Below the pieces are notes generated by a model. That model did not search any database. It saw only the letters and a program-made list of their open reading frames with translations, and was not told the origin of the DNA. This document shows, in pieces, positions 18,595 through 28,877 of a stretch of DNA of 64,000 bases (the stretch's first letter is position 1; every line of letters starts with the position of its first letter). Both the position numbers and the translations under genes were made by a program. The DNA is from Lacunisphaera sp. (lineage in GTDB: Bacteria > Verrucomicrobiota > Verrucomicrobiia > Opitutales > Opitutaceae). The DNA lies in the NCBI GenBank assembly GCA_029945445.1, contig JAQSCO010000005.1, positions 186,001 to 250,000 on the forward strand, given 5' to 3'.

Positions 18595-19590
18595 TCAAGC
18601 CTGACCGGCGTTCTTCTTCAGCAGAAACACCCCGGTGATCGTGGGGCCGACATGGCTGCGGTAGCAGTCGTCGAGGTATTTGAGCTGGGGCTTCAGGTGG
18701 CGGCGGATCAGCTCGAGGAATTCGGCGTCGTAGAGCATGCAGAATTGCAGGTAGTTCAGGAAGAAATGACTGAAAGTCTCGAACTCGGGCACGTAGGGGG
18801 CCACGTAATTGCTGAAGGCGGCGTTGGGGAAAAACTTCAATTGCAGGCCGTGCTGCTGGCCGAGGTCGGCCATCTCGTGCTCGCGGAAGAGGTGCTTGTC
18901 CTCGGCCGTCTTCTTGTTGATGTCGCGTCGGCAGTAGAATTTCACGGTGTCGGTGAGGTCATTGATCTGCCTTGTCCATTCCGGCCGCACGGTGATCCCG
19001 GCGGCCTGCAGCACCGGCGCGATGGATTGGCCCACCGCGCCCATCAGGACGTAGCCGCTCTCGACCGGCTCTGCGCCCATGACCAGCGCCCCGCCGGGGC
19101 GCAGCGTGCGGCCACAGGCGGCGATGAATTCCTCCACGCGCAGGATGTGGTGCAGGGTCGAGCGCATGGCGATGACCGAGAACATTTCCGGCGGCAGCTG
19201 GCCGAGGTCGTCCGCATTGAGCATGGCGAAATGCAGCTGGGTGGAGGCCGCCGCCGGGTCGCCGAGCTGGGTCTGCGTGATACGCAGGAAAGTCTGCGAC
19301 GGGTCCGTGACCAGGAAATCGGGGCCGGGATAATGCCGGGCGAGGCCGTAGGTCAGGCGCCCCGTGCCACAGCCGATTTCGAGGGCCGGGCCGCGGGTAT
19401 CGACTCCATGCGTCTTGAGCAGATTGCACAGCCCCTCACCGTCCTCCGGCTCGGGCGCCGTCACGCCGTATTGGTTGTCGTATTCCTCCTCGGCGTGCGC
19501 ATACGGCCGTTCCGGCGAGAGCTGGAGCCACCCGTGCCACTGAGGCAGGCGGGCGATCCAGGCGGAAAATGAATCGGGGGCGGTCGGCAT
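18595..19590 (-). CDS. SAM-dependent methyltransferase, duplicated copy B
   Basis: 331 residues from ATG 19590. Motif I is [20 protein letters not shown] at ~70. [20 protein letters not shown] and [20 protein letters not shown] mark the core. The N-terminal WIARLPQWHGWLQLSPERPY and the C-terminal FSHFFLNYLQFCMLYDAEFL blocks are nearly the same as in the paralogue at 22480-23463. It lies 23 bp after a 906-residue glycosyltransferase and 4 bp before the GT4 fusion. With that glycosyltransferase it forms one unit of a tandem duplication. A methyl group on the growing or finished chain is the likely product. Confidence 0.82.
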   Translation of the reverse strand: MPTAPDSFSAWIARLPQWHGWLQLSPERPYAHAEEEYDNQYGVTAPEPEDGEGLCNLLKTHGVDTRGPALEIGCGTGRLTYGLARHYPGPDFLVTDPSQTFLRITQTQLGDPAAASTQLHFAMLNADDLGQLPPEMFSVIAMRSTLHHILRVEEFIAACGRTLRPGGALVMGAEPVESGYVLMGAVGQSIAPVLQAAGITVRPEWTRQINDLTDTVKFYCRRDINKKTAEDKHLFREHEMADLGQQHGLQLKFFPNAAFSNYVAPYVPEFETFSHFFLNYLQFCMLYDAEFLELIRRHLKPQLKYLDDCYRSHVGPTITGVFLLKKNAGQA

Positions 19591-19613
19591 GGCGAAGGGC
19601 GAGGTGGCGCGGT

Positions 19614-22334
19614 TTACCGGTGGGCGGCGTTGACCGCGCGGAGTTCGGGCAGGTAGGGCACGTCGGCGCCGCCGGTTTTCTGTTTCGGGTGCTCGCGAAA
19701 AATCGCCAGGATCTCGGGCAGGGCGAAGATTTTTGCGCCGGCCTTGGCCATCCGCACCCAGAGGTCGTAGTCCATGCTGAAGTAGAGGTCCTCGCGGAGC
19801 TGGCCACCGGCGCGATCGAATATTTCCCGGGTGAAGAAGACTTCCGGCTGGTGGAAAAAGCAGCCCTGCAGCCAGCAGCGGTCGAGGTCGAGCAGGTCGC
19901 CGAGTGAGATGGCCTCGACGTGGTCCAGCGGGAGATAGCTCCGGTGGATGTGGCGGGGCCGCGCGTCCTGGTCGGCCACGCGCGCACAGCGGCCAACCAG
20001 CATGTCGGTGCGGTGCAGGAGGAAGGTCTGGCCGACGGTGTAGAGGCTGCCCGGCGCGAGCCGGTCGTCGCTGTTGAGCCACGTCAGGATGCGACCGGTG
20101 GCTTGGGCGAAACCTTTGTTGAGCGCATGCGACTGGCCGCGGTCCTTCTCGCTGACCCACCACTTCAGGCGATCGGCGTATTTCTTGATGATCTCGACCG
20201 AACCGTCGGTCGAGCCGCCGTCAACGATGATGTATTCGAGGTTCGGGTAATTCTGGTCCAGCACCGAGCGGATGGTTTCCTCGAGGTAGGCCGCCTGGTT
20301 GTAGCTGACCGTGACGACGGAGATGGTCGGCCACTCGGTCTTCTGGGTGGGCCGCACGGGGTAGATATCCTGCGCCCGGGGCAACGGCCAGTTGATGGCC
20401 AGGGTATTGGTCGGTCGGCGCGGTCCCTGCCAATGCGGCGGTGGACGATAGCAGACGAGAGTGTCCTCCAGGATGGTGGTCCGGGCAGTATCCTCGGGTA
20501 ACCACTCAGGCGTGGCCTGATAGCTGCTCAGGAAAAGTTTGTGGTGCGGCTGCAGCCGTCCGAGCAGGCAGGGCAGCACTTCAGTCGCGTCCGAGCAGTC
20601 GAAGAGCACCGCATCGAATTCCGCGATCCCGGTGCAGTAGCTGTCCGTGCCGGGCCCGCGGCCTTCGCGCTCGCCGAACATCAGGTAGTGATCCCATCCG
20701 CTCGGGAGGACGCCCTTGGCCACCGCGTCGCCGACATCGGGATTGGCCAGCAGATAGGCCTTCTCATTGAAAAGGCTGTCGATTTGGCCGAGCCATTCCA
20801 ACAACGATTCCGACCAGAAATGACACAGGCCCTGCCGGCCCACCGCGTATTCCGGCGGGCTACAGTAGACCTCGACTTGGGTGCCGGTGCTCGCCAGCCA
20901 CAGGATATAAGGCAGCAGCTTCGGGTGATACTTCGCAATGATCACCCTCCGGAGGTGGCTGGCGAAAGGGTGGAGTTGGGCGCGGACCTCCTCGAGGTCC
21001 GGGGGGACGTGGACGGCGGCCTGCTGGGCCAGCTGGGCGCTGAGACTCGCGATGAGGGCGGCGTGCTCGGCCCCGACCTTCACGTGCGCCGCGATCTCGG
21101 CCTCGAGGGTCTTCAGGTATTGCACGTTCCGCTCCAGGTCGGAGTAGGACTCCTTGAGCTTGCCCTGGAGGAAACTGATGGACTTGAGCCTCTCCGTGTT
21201 GTCGGCCAGCAGCTCCTGAAACTTTTCCTCGGCCTGCGCCGCCTCGGCCTTCAGCCCGTCGATTTCCTCGAGCCGGCGCTTCGTGGCCAGGCGGGCCTCC
21301 TTCACGGCCTCGCGGGATTCCACCACCGCCTGTTCCACGGCGGCGCGGTTCTCCTCGATCGCCAGCAGCCGCTTGCCGCGGACCGGCTCGGCCGTCTGCA
21401 GGTGCTCGAGCAGATGGTTGAGGCCCAGCGGGCCGCGCGGATCATCGGCGCGGGCGGGCGGCAGGAGGTCCGGCGCCTCGTCGGCGGACGCGGCACCGGC
21501 CTGCAGGGCTTGCAGGTAGGGCTGGTAAACGTGTTCCCGCAGCGCCGGGGTCAGGCTGACGCCGTATTGATACAGGGCCGCGTCGTAGAGCTGGCGGCCG
21601 AGGTGGGTGAGGCCGTGAAAATGATAGCAGACCAGCGGCTGCTTGCCGAGACGGGGACCCTGCTTCGACGCGGTGATCTTGGCGTCGGCGATGTTCCAAG
21701 GCGCGGCCATCATGCCGGGATGGGTGAGGGCGACCGTGCTCCCGAATCGCCTGGCCCAGGCATCGAGGTATTTTTGATCAGCGTAACGATCGGACTCGAG
21801 GAGGGCAAAGCACCACGCGGCGCACTTCGCCGCCCAGTCGGCGGCGCAGGCCAGGCCGGTGGCATCGTGGCGCAGCGAGATCCAGCCGGGGTTGAACTTG
21901 CCGTAGCGCTCGAGGTGCGCGAGGGCGGCCGGGAAGCGGTTCGGCGTGATCGCGATCGAGGCGGCGCCAATCTCCTCAAAGACCGGCTCAGGCGAGCTGA
22001 AGAAACAGACCTCAGGGTCGAGGTAGGTGAGCAGTTCTCCGGCCGGAATCTGCGGCAGCACATGCAGCAGGAGGGCGGACTTGCAGGTCAGCTTGAATTC
22101 CCGCGCGGTCCGGTCCAAGCGGGCGGCCGCGAGGGCGGGCTGCTTTGCGACCAGCTCCTTGAGGGCGAGCCGGCGGACGTGAGCCGGCGACTTTTCCCGC
22201 AAGGCGCCTTCCACGGCTTCATCCAGGCAGAGCACGACCAGCTCGAACTTGCCCGCATGCGCCAGCAGGGACTGATGCAGCGCCAAGCCGCGGGGCAGGT
22301 CGGATGACTCAAGGGAGGTGCAGAAATAGCGCAT
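19614..22334 (-). CDS. Multi-domain glycosyltransferase with coiled coil and PDV-HY module, copy B
   Basis: 906 residues from ATG 22334 ([20 protein letters not shown]). Order: an N-terminal alpha/beta domain (~1-310) that looks GT-A/GT8-like, with [19 protein letters not shown]; a coiled coil (~325-435) ending with [20 protein letters not shown]; a middle part with the PDV-HY module (~525-560, [27 protein letters not shown]); and a C-terminal GT2 domain (~665-890; [39 protein letters not shown]). No signal peptide or membrane helix is seen. Two predicted transferase domains on one chain suggest a polymerase-like or two-step enzyme. It is the twin of 23460-26111. Confidence 0.85.
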   Translation of the reverse strand: MRYFCTSLESSDLPRGLALHQSLLAHAGKFELVVLCLDEAVEGALREKSPAHVRRLALKELVAKQPALAAARLDRTAREFKLTCKSALLLHVLPQIPAGELLTYLDPEVCFFSSPEPVFEEIGAASIAITPNRFPAALAHLERYGKFNPGWISLRHDATGLACAADWAAKCAAWCFALLESDRYADQKYLDAWARRFGSTVALTHPGMMAAPWNIADAKITASKQGPRLGKQPLVCYHFHGLTHLGRQLYDAALYQYGVSLTPALREHVYQPYLQALQAGAASADEAPDLLPPARADDPRGPLGLNHLLEHLQTAEPVRGKRLLAIEENRAAVEQAVVESREAVKEARLATKRRLEEIDGLKAEAAQAEEKFQELLADNTERLKSISFLQGKLKESYSDLERNVQYLKTLEAEIAAHVKVGAEHAALIASLSAQLAQQAAVHVPPDLEEVRAQLHPFASHLRRVIIAKYHPKLLPYILWLASTGTQVEVYCSPPEYAVGRQGLCHFWSESLLEWLGQIDSLFNEKAYLLANPDVGDAVAKGVLPSGWDHYLMFGEREGRGPGTDSYCTGIAEFDAVLFDCSDATEVLPCLLGRLQPHHKLFLSSYQATPEWLPEDTARTTILEDTLVCYRPPPHWQGPRRPTNTLAINWPLPRAQDIYPVRPTQKTEWPTISVVTVSYNQAAYLEETIRSVLDQNYPNLEYIIVDGGSTDGSVEIIKKYADRLKWWVSEKDRGQSHALNKGFAQATGRILTWLNSDDRLAPGSLYTVGQTFLLHRTDMLVGRCARVADQDARPRHIHRSYLPLDHVEAISLGDLLDLDRCWLQGCFFHQPEVFFTREIFDRAGGQLREDLYFSMDYDLWVRMAKAGAKIFALPEILAIFREHPKQKTGGADVPYLPELRAVNAAHR

Positions 22335-22463
22335 GGATGACAGTCGAGTTCCGGACGTTGCCGCTAAGCTCAAAGGTCATCAAGAGATGTCCGCTCAAGC
22401 CGCATCAAAGTGACCCGGAAATCCGGTCAAAAGGAAGGAGTTATGCCGGACTTGGCCAGCTTG

Positions 22464-22494
22464 AAAAACCGACCCTGATTCACGGGGTCTTTTT
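22464..22494. terminator. Possible bidirectional intrinsic terminator inside the locus
   Basis: GACCC at 22471-22475 pairs with GGGTC at 22485-22489 around a 9-base loop. An A5 run flanks it on the left and a T5 run on the right, so either strand would make a short hairpin followed by U5 (with two extra bases on the minus strand). On the minus strand the stop codon of the methyltransferase gene lies in the loop. The stem is only five GC-rich pairs, so strength is doubtful. If real, it splits the locus between the two duplicated units. Confidence 0.35.
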
Positions 22495-23463
22495 CAGCAG
22501 GAACACCCCGGTGATGTCGGGGCCGGCGTGGCTGCGGTGGCATTCGTCGATGAACTTGAGCTGGTCCTTCAGGTGCACGCGGATCAGCGCCATGAAGTCC
22601 TCCGGGAAGCTCATGCAGTATTGCAGGTAGATCAGGAAAAAATGGCTGAAGCAGTGGAAGCTATGGATGTAGGGCGGCGCGAAGTCGCGGAAGGAGGCGG
22701 TCGGGAAGAACGTCAGCTGCAGCCCGTGCGCGGCGCCCATTCCGGAGAGCTGGTGCGGGCTGAAGAAATGCTTGTCCTCCGCCGTCGCCTTCTCGATGTC
22801 GCGCAGGCAGCAGAATTTGACGGTGGCCGTGAAGTCGTCGAGCCGCGCCGTCCATGCCGGGCGCATCTCGATGCCGGCGGCCTTCAGCGCGTTGGGGATG
22901 GACTGGGCGACGGATGCCATGAGCAGGTAGCCGCTCTCGCATGGTTCCGCACCCATGACCAGCGCCCCGCCGGGGCGGAGGCTGCGCGCGCAGGCGGCGA
23001 TGAACTCCTCAACCTTCAGGATGTGGTGCAGCGTCGAGCGGAGCGCGATGACGGAAAACATGCCCGCGGGCAGGTCGCCAAGATCGTCGGCGTTGAGCAC
23101 GGCGTAGTGCCGGCGCGCGGCGAACCCGGCCGACTGGTCGAACTGGTTTTGCGTCAGGCGCAGGAACGCCGGCGACGGGTCCGTGATCAGGAAATCGGGG
23201 CCCGGGTAATGCCGGGCCAGGCCGTAGGTGAGATAGCCCGTGCCGCAGCCGATCTCCAGCGCCGGGCCGGTGGTGTCGACCCCGTGGGTCTGGAGCAGGT
23301 TGCACAGGCCCTGGCCTTCCTCGGGCTCGGGCGCGGTCAGGCCATATTGGGAGTTGTAGTTCTCCTCCGTGTGCATGTAGGGCCGCGCCGGCGAAAGCTG
23401 GAGCCAGCCGCGCCACTTGGGGAGGCGATCAATCCAGTCGGAGAAATTGGCGGCGGGGGTCAT
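22480..23463 (-). CDS. SAM-dependent methyltransferase, duplicated copy A
   Basis: 327 residues from ATG 23463, which overlaps the stop of the upstream 883-residue glycosyltransferase (ATGA). Motif I is [40 protein letters not shown] and [20 protein letters not shown] match copy B closely. It differs most in the region between the core and the C-terminal [20 protein letters not shown] block, where acceptor specificity may lie. A possible terminator hairpin overlaps its stop codon. The 145 bp between it and the next gene start hold no further ORF. Confidence 0.82.
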   Translation of the reverse strand: MTPAANFSDWIDRLPKWRGWLQLSPARPYMHTEENYNSQYGLTAPEPEEGQGLCNLLQTHGVDTTGPALEIGCGTGYLTYGLARHYPGPDFLITDPSPAFLRLTQNQFDQSAGFAARRHYAVLNADDLGDLPAGMFSVIALRSTLHHILKVEEFIAACARSLRPGGALVMGAEPCESGYLLMASVAQSIPNALKAAGIEMRPAWTARLDDFTATVKFCCLRDIEKATAEDKHFFSPHQLSGMGAAHGLQLTFFPTASFRDFAPPYIHSFHCFSHFFLIYLQYCMSFPEDFMALIRVHLKDQLKFIDECHRSHAGPDITGVFLLKKTP

Positions 23464-26111
23464 GCGGAGCGGTGGGCGGCGTTGACGGCGCGCAGTTCGG
23501 GGAGATAAGGCACGTCGGGGCCGCCGGTCTTTTGTTTTTCGTGTTCGCGGAAGAGCGCGAGGATCTCGGGGATGGCGAAGGCCTTCGCCCCCGCCTTGGC
23601 CATGCGCACCCACAAGTCGTAGTCCATGCTGAAATAGAGGTCCTCGCGGAGCGAGCCGCCCGCGCGGTCGAAGATCTCACGGGTGAAGAACACCTCGGGC
23701 TGGTGGAAAAACCAGCCCTGCAGCCAGCAGCCGTCCAGTTCCAGCAGCTGGTCCAGGCGGAGCGGGCCGAGCTGGCCGAGCGGGAGTGAACTGCGGTGGA
23801 TGTGGCGTGGTCGGGCGTCGCGGTCGCTGACGCGCGCGCAGCGGCCGACCACCATGTCGGTGCCATGCAGAAGGAAAGTCTGGCCGACGGTGTAGAGACT
23901 GCCGGGCGCGAGGCGGTCGTCGCTGTTGAGCCAGGTCAGGATCCGGCCGGTGGCTTTTTGGAAGCCCTTGTTCAAGGCGTGCGACTGGCCCCGGTCCTTC
24001 TCGCTGACCCACCACTTCAGGCGATGCGCGTATTTCTTGATGATGTCGACCGAGCCGTCGGTCGAACCGCCGTCGACGATGATGTATTCGAGGTTCGGGT
24101 AATTTTGGTCGAGGACGGAGCGGATGGTCTCCTCCAAGTAGGCGCCCTGGTTGTAGCTGACGGTGACGACGGAGATCAGCGGCCAGTCCGCCTTTTGCGC
24201 GGGCGCGACCGGATAGAGTTCCTGGGGCGTGACCGCGGGCAGGTCCGGGGCGAGCTGATTGGCCGGCTGGCGCGGTCCGAGCCAGGCGACCGGCGGTTGT
24301 TCGCAAAACAGAGTGTGACCCAAAAGGTAGTGGCGCCCTTCGCCGGCCGGCAGCCAGTCGGTGGGCGGCGTGAAGCCGCTGATGAAAAGCCGGTGGTGCG
24401 GCTGGAGGCGTCCGACGAGGCTGGGCAGCAACTGCGCGGCGTCTGCGCCGTCGAAGGCCACGGCGTCGAATTCCGCCAGGCCGGAGCAATAGCCCGGCGC
24501 GCCGGGGTTCCGCCGCTCATTCTGGCCGAACAGCAGGTAATGGTGCCAGCCGCTCGGCACGGCGCCCTGCGCCACGGCGGCCCCGACATCGGGGTTGGCC
24601 AGCAAATACGCTTGCTCGCTGAAAAGACTGTCAATCTGGCCGAGCCACTCCCACAGCGATTCCCGCCGGAAGGCCACCAGGCCGCGCGGGGCCTCGACAT
24701 ATTCCGGCGGGCTGGCCAGGACCTCGATGCTGATGCCCAGCAGCGAAAACCAGAGAATCTCCGGGAGCAGGCGCGGATGATACTGGGCAACCACCAGCCG
24801 GCGAATACGCCGGGCAAGCGGGGCGAAGGCGGCGTGAGCATCAGCCTGATCGGCGGCGGCCGACGGCGCTTGCCGGGCCAGCTGCGCGTTGAGACTGGCG
24901 ATCTGCGCGTCCTTGTCGGCGCCGAGTGCGGCCAGCTCGGCCTGCAGGCTTTTGAGGTAGGCCACGTTTCGCTCGAGGTCGGAGTAGGCCTTCTTGAGTT
25001 TCTCCTGATGGACCACGAGGGATTTGCGCTGCTCGTTGCGGTCCTGCTCCATCTCGTGCAGGAAAAGGGTCGTGCTCGACAGCTGGGCGCGGGTGTCATC
25101 GAGGAGCCGCTGGGCGGTGGCGTGATTCTGGTCCATGGCCTGGACGGACGCCGCGCGTTCGGTTTCGGCGGCGCGCAGCTTCTCCACCAACAGTGCCACG
25201 GCGCGGCCGCAACGCGGGTCGTCGGCGAGGGCGGGCGGCACGATGTCCGGGGTCACGTGCGCGGGCGGTTCCTGGCTCGCGAGCTGCCGCAGGTAAGGCA
25301 GGTAGACGAGCTCGCGCAACGCGGCCGACGGCACGATGCCATGCACGTGCAGCCCGGGATCGTAGAGCTGACCGACCAGATGCGTGAGGCCCTGGAAATT
25401 GAAGCAGACCAGCGGCTGCCCGCCGATCGAAAGATCCTGCTTGGTCAAGGTGATCGCCCGGTCCGCGATATTCCACGGCGCCACATTCAGCCCGGGATGG
25501 GCGAGGCTGACTGTGCCGGGATATTTGCGCGGCCACGCGTCGAGATAATTTTGCTCGGCATACCGATCGGACTCGATGAGCGTAAAGCACCACGCAGCGC
25601 ATTGCGCGGCCCACTCGGCGGCGCAGGCCCGGCCGGTCGCATCATGGCGCAGGGAAATCCAGCCGGTGCTGAATTTCCCTTGGCGCTCGCGGTGAGCGAG
25701 GACGGGCGGGTAACGATGCGGCGTGATCGCGACGGAGGCGTGGCCGATCTCGTCGTAGACCGGCTGCGGCGAGTCGAAGAAATACAGGCCGGCGTCCAGA
25801 TACGTGAGCAGCTCCCCCGCGGGGATCTGCGGCAGGACGTGGTGCAACAGCCAAGACTTGCAGGTAAGTCCAAATTCCTCGGCGGTCCGATCGGAGCGGG
25901 CCGCGGCAAGCGTGGGATATTTTCCGGTCAGATCCGCGAGCGGGAGCGCGCGCACGTGCGGCAGGGCCTTTTGCTTCAGTCCGGCCATCGCGACTTCATC
26001 CAGACACAGCACAATCAGCTGGAACTCGCCCGCGTGGGCCAGCAGCGACTGGTGCAGGGCCAGGCCCTGGGTCAGGCGGTCCGCGTCGAGTTGCGTGCAG
26101 AAATATCTCAT
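23460..26111 (-). CDS. Multi-domain glycosyltransferase with coiled coil and PDV-HY module, copy A
   Basis: 883 residues, starting [20 protein letters not shown]. Same order as copy B: N-terminal GT-A/GT8-like domain ([20 protein letters not shown]), a coiled coil at ~325-410 containing [20 protein letters not shown], a middle part with the PDV-HY module (~500-535, [11 protein letters not shown]), and a C-terminal GT2 domain (~640-870) with [13 protein letters not shown] and WLNSDD. By eye the GT2 part is about nine-tenths identical to copy B, while the coiled coil and middle part diverge much more. It overlaps both neighbours by four bases and is the core of the upstream duplicated unit. Confidence 0.85.
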   Translation of the reverse strand: MRYFCTQLDADRLTQGLALHQSLLAHAGEFQLIVLCLDEVAMAGLKQKALPHVRALPLADLTGKYPTLAAARSDRTAEEFGLTCKSWLLHHVLPQIPAGELLTYLDAGLYFFDSPQPVYDEIGHASVAITPHRYPPVLAHRERQGKFSTGWISLRHDATGRACAAEWAAQCAAWCFTLIESDRYAEQNYLDAWPRKYPGTVSLAHPGLNVAPWNIADRAITLTKQDLSIGGQPLVCFNFQGLTHLVGQLYDPGLHVHGIVPSAALRELVYLPYLRQLASQEPPAHVTPDIVPPALADDPRCGRAVALLVEKLRAAETERAASVQAMDQNHATAQRLLDDTRAQLSSTTLFLHEMEQDRNEQRKSLVVHQEKLKKAYSDLERNVAYLKSLQAELAALGADKDAQIASLNAQLARQAPSAAADQADAHAAFAPLARRIRRLVVAQYHPRLLPEILWFSLLGISIEVLASPPEYVEAPRGLVAFRRESLWEWLGQIDSLFSEQAYLLANPDVGAAVAQGAVPSGWHHYLLFGQNERRNPGAPGYCSGLAEFDAVAFDGADAAQLLPSLVGRLQPHHRLFISGFTPPTDWLPAGEGRHYLLGHTLFCEQPPVAWLGPRQPANQLAPDLPAVTPQELYPVAPAQKADWPLISVVTVSYNQGAYLEETIRSVLDQNYPNLEYIIVDGGSTDGSVDIIKKYAHRLKWWVSEKDRGQSHALNKGFQKATGRILTWLNSDDRLAPGSLYTVGQTFLLHGTDMVVGRCARVSDRDARPRHIHRSSLPLGQLGPLRLDQLLELDGCWLQGWFFHQPEVFFTREIFDRAGGSLREDLYFSMDYDLWVRMAKAGAKAFAIPEILALFREHEKQKTGGPDVPYLPELRAVNAAHRSA

Positions 26112-27709
26112 GGGCCGGCCGGCCGGCGTTCCGTCGCGACGCGAAGCTGTTCGTTGAGCTGCGCGATGATGGCGTCCCGCTCGGCCGCGATCTTCACATG
26201 GAGCGCGATCTCGGTGTGCAGCCTTTCGATATAGGCGACGTTGTGCGCGTGATCCTCATACGCTTTTTTCAATTTTTCCTGGTAGTGATTGATGGAGGCA
26301 AGTCGCTCTGCGCGGTCTTTTTCGATCGAGAGGGTATAGGCGTCCATCTGCTTCATCCTGGCATCGCATTCCTTCATCTTGACCCCGTATTGCTCCAGAG
26401 CGGCCAGTCGGTCGGCGCTGTCCTTATCGACCAGGCGAAGGTAACCTTCGGCTTGCTTCAGCGCAGTCTGGCTGTCCTTGAACAATTTGCGGAGACGCAC
26501 CGTGTGCCGGGCATGGGTCAGGGAGATGACATCCAGGTCGAATTCCGGCAACAGGGCGCTGACTGGGAGATCAGACGGGGCGCGGTAACTGCGCGGATGC
26601 GCCGGGCCCGGCACGATCCGGCCGGGCAGCAGCGGTTCGTCGGGCAGCTCGAAACCCGCCAGGCCCCACGCCGGGCCGTTCATGGCCACGGGTGACTCGC
26701 GCAGCCGCATGGCCTCGGTCAAATAGGAAATGACATCCCAATCCGGATTCGGGATGTTTCCCTGCTGGAGACGGGTGAAGAGTTTCTCCTCGCCCTCCGG
26801 CGTCCAGCCGGAGCCGAGGCTGTGCTCAATGTGGAAGCACACGCAAGGTGGCAGCAAGGCGACCTCTTCGAACCCGGCGTAGTGCGCCGCGGCGAGGCCC
26901 ACGCTGTCGATGTTCATGGAGAACGCATGGAACTCGGGGTAGCCGCTGATGGCCTCCCAGCCTTCGCGGGCCAGCAGGGTGAAATCACCGCAAGCATTGG
27001 CGTGGAGATTGTCAATGGGTCTGTCCCGGTCGGACCGCACGGCCCAGAATTCGCCCTCTCGCCCAACGGTGATGCCTGTCATGGGCGGGCTGGCCTTGGG
27101 GTCGGGCACCACGGTGCGCTTGAACCAGTCTGCTCCGTAGAGCTGTTCCACCAGCGCGAGCGGGGCCAGGCGGCGATGGCTGCGGACCGGATGACTCCAG
27201 GCGTAATCCAGCGTTTGTTCGACACTGAAGGTCGGCGGGATGTCCTGCTGGATGTCGTAGCGATCAACGCGCAGCATTTTCGTCGGATCCAGTTGCTGCC
27301 GGCTAATGTGCCGCATCAATTCGTCGGAAAAGATGATGTCAATGTTGGTGGCCAGGATGAATTGTCCGCGCGCGCGCCGGATGCCGGCGTTCTTGGCGAT
27401 CATTTGGAAAAACGGCAGCCGGTCGGCGTATTTGAGGCGATCGTGCAGCACGGCGGGCACGGTGATGACCCGGGCCGAGCAATAGGTTGCCTCCGCCGGC
27501 AGCTGCAGCACGTTGGCGAGGCCCGGCCGGCCGGCGACCGGATTCCAGTCCACGAGGATGAGCTCGGCGGGCAGCCGGTAGTGCTCGCACTGGCGGGCGA
27601 AGGTGTTGAGGAAAATCTGGGTGCGGATGAGCGGATCACCGCCGTGGTCGTCGTTGCGCGAGGCGGCGACGACGGACAGGTAAGGGCGCGAACTGGAGGG
27701 CGAAACCAT
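26108..27709 (-). CDS. GT-A-like glycosyltransferase with C-terminal coiled coil
   Basis: 533 residues. The N-terminal domain starts [20 protein letters not shown] and contains [19 protein letters not shown] and [19 protein letters not shown], which read as a GT2-like fold with an unusual N-I-D in place of the D-x-D. Residues ~400-520 form a long coiled coil. Its last part ([20 protein letters not shown]) matches the coiled coil in the two ~900-residue glycosyltransferases next door. There is no second transferase domain. The start at 27709 leaves a 14-bp gap to wecE. The shared helix suggests that the three proteins assemble together. Confidence 0.75.
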   Translation of the reverse strand: MVSPSSSRPYLSVVAASRNDDHGGDPLIRTQIFLNTFARQCEHYRLPAELILVDWNPVAGRPGLANVLQLPAEATYCSARVITVPAVLHDRLKYADRLPFFQMIAKNAGIRRARGQFILATNIDIIFSDELMRHISRQQLDPTKMLRVDRYDIQQDIPPTFSVEQTLDYAWSHPVRSHRRLAPLALVEQLYGADWFKRTVVPDPKASPPMTGITVGREGEFWAVRSDRDRPIDNLHANACGDFTLLAREGWEAISGYPEFHAFSMNIDSVGLAAAHYAGFEEVALLPPCVCFHIEHSLGSGWTPEGEEKLFTRLQQGNIPNPDWDVISYLTEAMRLRESPVAMNGPAWGLAGFELPDEPLLPGRIVPGPAHPRSYRAPSDLPVSALLPEFDLDVISLTHARHTVRLRKLFKDSQTALKQAEGYLRLVDKDSADRLAALEQYGVKMKECDARMKQMDAYTLSIEKDRAERLASINHYQEKLKKAYEDHAHNVAYIERLHTEIALHVKIAAERDAIIAQLNEQLRVATERRPAGP

Positions 27710-27723
27710 TGCGAGGATGAAAT

Positions 27724-28863
27724 TTATGCGGGGACTTGAAATTCGAGAACAGACGCAATGACTTTTGCCTGCTGGTCGGTGGTCATCGAGTTAAAAAACG
27801 GCAGCCGGAGCAAGCAGTCGCTTACCCGCTCCGTCACCGGGCAATCCCCGGGCCGGCCACCCCAGCGGCGGGCATATGCTGAAAGGTGCAACGGCAGGTA
27901 ATGGAACACGGCCAGGATGCCGCGGGCCTTGAGGTGCGTGAGAAGGGCGGTGCGGGCGGCCAAGGACGGCAGCAAGAGATAATACATGTGCCAGGCCTGC
28001 TCACAATGAGCCGGCACCGTCGGTTGCGTGACGCCCTGGGCGCGGGCCCAATCCGCGAGCTGCCCATGATAGTTCTGCCAGATATCACGGCGCCGGGCCT
28101 GGATCGCCGGCCAGGCTTCCAGCTGGGCGAAAAGAAAAGCAGCCAGCACGTCGCTCATCACGTAGCTGCTGCCGAGATCCACCCACGAATATTTGTCCAC
28201 CTGGCCGCGGAAGAAGCGCGCGCGGTTGGTGCCTTTCTCGCGGATGATCTCGGCGCGCCCGGCGTAACGAACATCGTTGATCAACAGCGCGCCGCCTTCG
28301 CCGCAGGTGATGTTCTTCGTCTCGTGGAAACTCTGGGTGGCCAGCGCGCCGAGCGTGCCCAGCCAGCGGCCACGATATTTGCCGAACAGGCCGTGGGCGT
28401 TGTCCTCGACCACCGCGATCCCGTGGCGGGCGGCGAGCGCATTGATCGCGTCCATCTCGCAGCCGACACCGGCGTAGTGCACCGGGAGAATGGCCTTGGT
28501 GCGCGGGGTGAGGCGGGCCTCGAGTTTGGTCTCGTCCAGATTGAGGGTATCGGGCCGCACGTCACAGAAGACCGGCCGGGCGCCGCGCAGCACGAACGCG
28601 TTGGCCGTGGAGACGAAAGTGAAGGACGGGACAATGACCTCGTCACCCGGCTGGATGTCGAGGAGGAGGGCCGCCATCTCGAGCGAGTGGGTGCAGGAGG
28701 TGGTCACCAGCGCGTGCGGCACCCCCAGCGTCCCTTCCAGCAGGGCCTGGCACTTTTTGGAAAAAGCCTGGTCGCCGGCGATCTGCCCGATCGCGATGGT
28801 CTCCCGGATGTAGGCCAGTTCGTTCCCTTGGAGTGAAGAGCAGTTGAAGGGGACGGCAGGCAT
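27724..28863 (-). CDS. wecE: TDP-4-keto-6-deoxy-glucose/galactose transaminase, WecE (RffA) type
   Basis: 379 residues from ATG 28863, close to the length of E. coli WecE (376). Long stretches match that enzyme from memory: SLEMAALLLDIQPGDEVIVP, FTFVSTANAFVLRGARPVF, HYAGVGCEMDAINALAARHG and REKGTNRARFFRGQVDKYSW. The PLP lysine lies in SFHETKN at ~179. WecE converts TDP-4-keto-6-deoxy-D-glucose to TDP-4-amino-4,6-dideoxy-D-galactose. The gene follows a WecD-like acetyltransferase by 14 bp, the same pairing as in enterobacterial common antigen clusters. An upstream in-frame ATG at 28890 would overlap that gene and is not preferred. Confidence 0.92.
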   Translation of the reverse strand: MPAVPFNCSSLQGNELAYIRETIAIGQIAGDQAFSKKCQALLEGTLGVPHALVTTSCTHSLEMAALLLDIQPGDEVIVPSFTFVSTANAFVLRGARPVFCDVRPDTLNLDETKLEARLTPRTKAILPVHYAGVGCEMDAINALAARHGIAVVEDNAHGLFGKYRGRWLGTLGALATQSFHETKNITCGEGGALLINDVRYAGRAEIIREKGTNRARFFRGQVDKYSWVDLGSSYVMSDVLAAFLFAQLEAWPAIQARRRDIWQNYHGQLADWARAQGVTQPTVPAHCEQAWHMYYLLLPSLAARTALLTHLKARGILAVFHYLPLHLSAYARRWGGRPGDCPVTERVSDCLLRLPFFNSMTTDQQAKVIASVLEFQVPA

Positions 28864-28877
28864 GAAAACGCCAGGTT

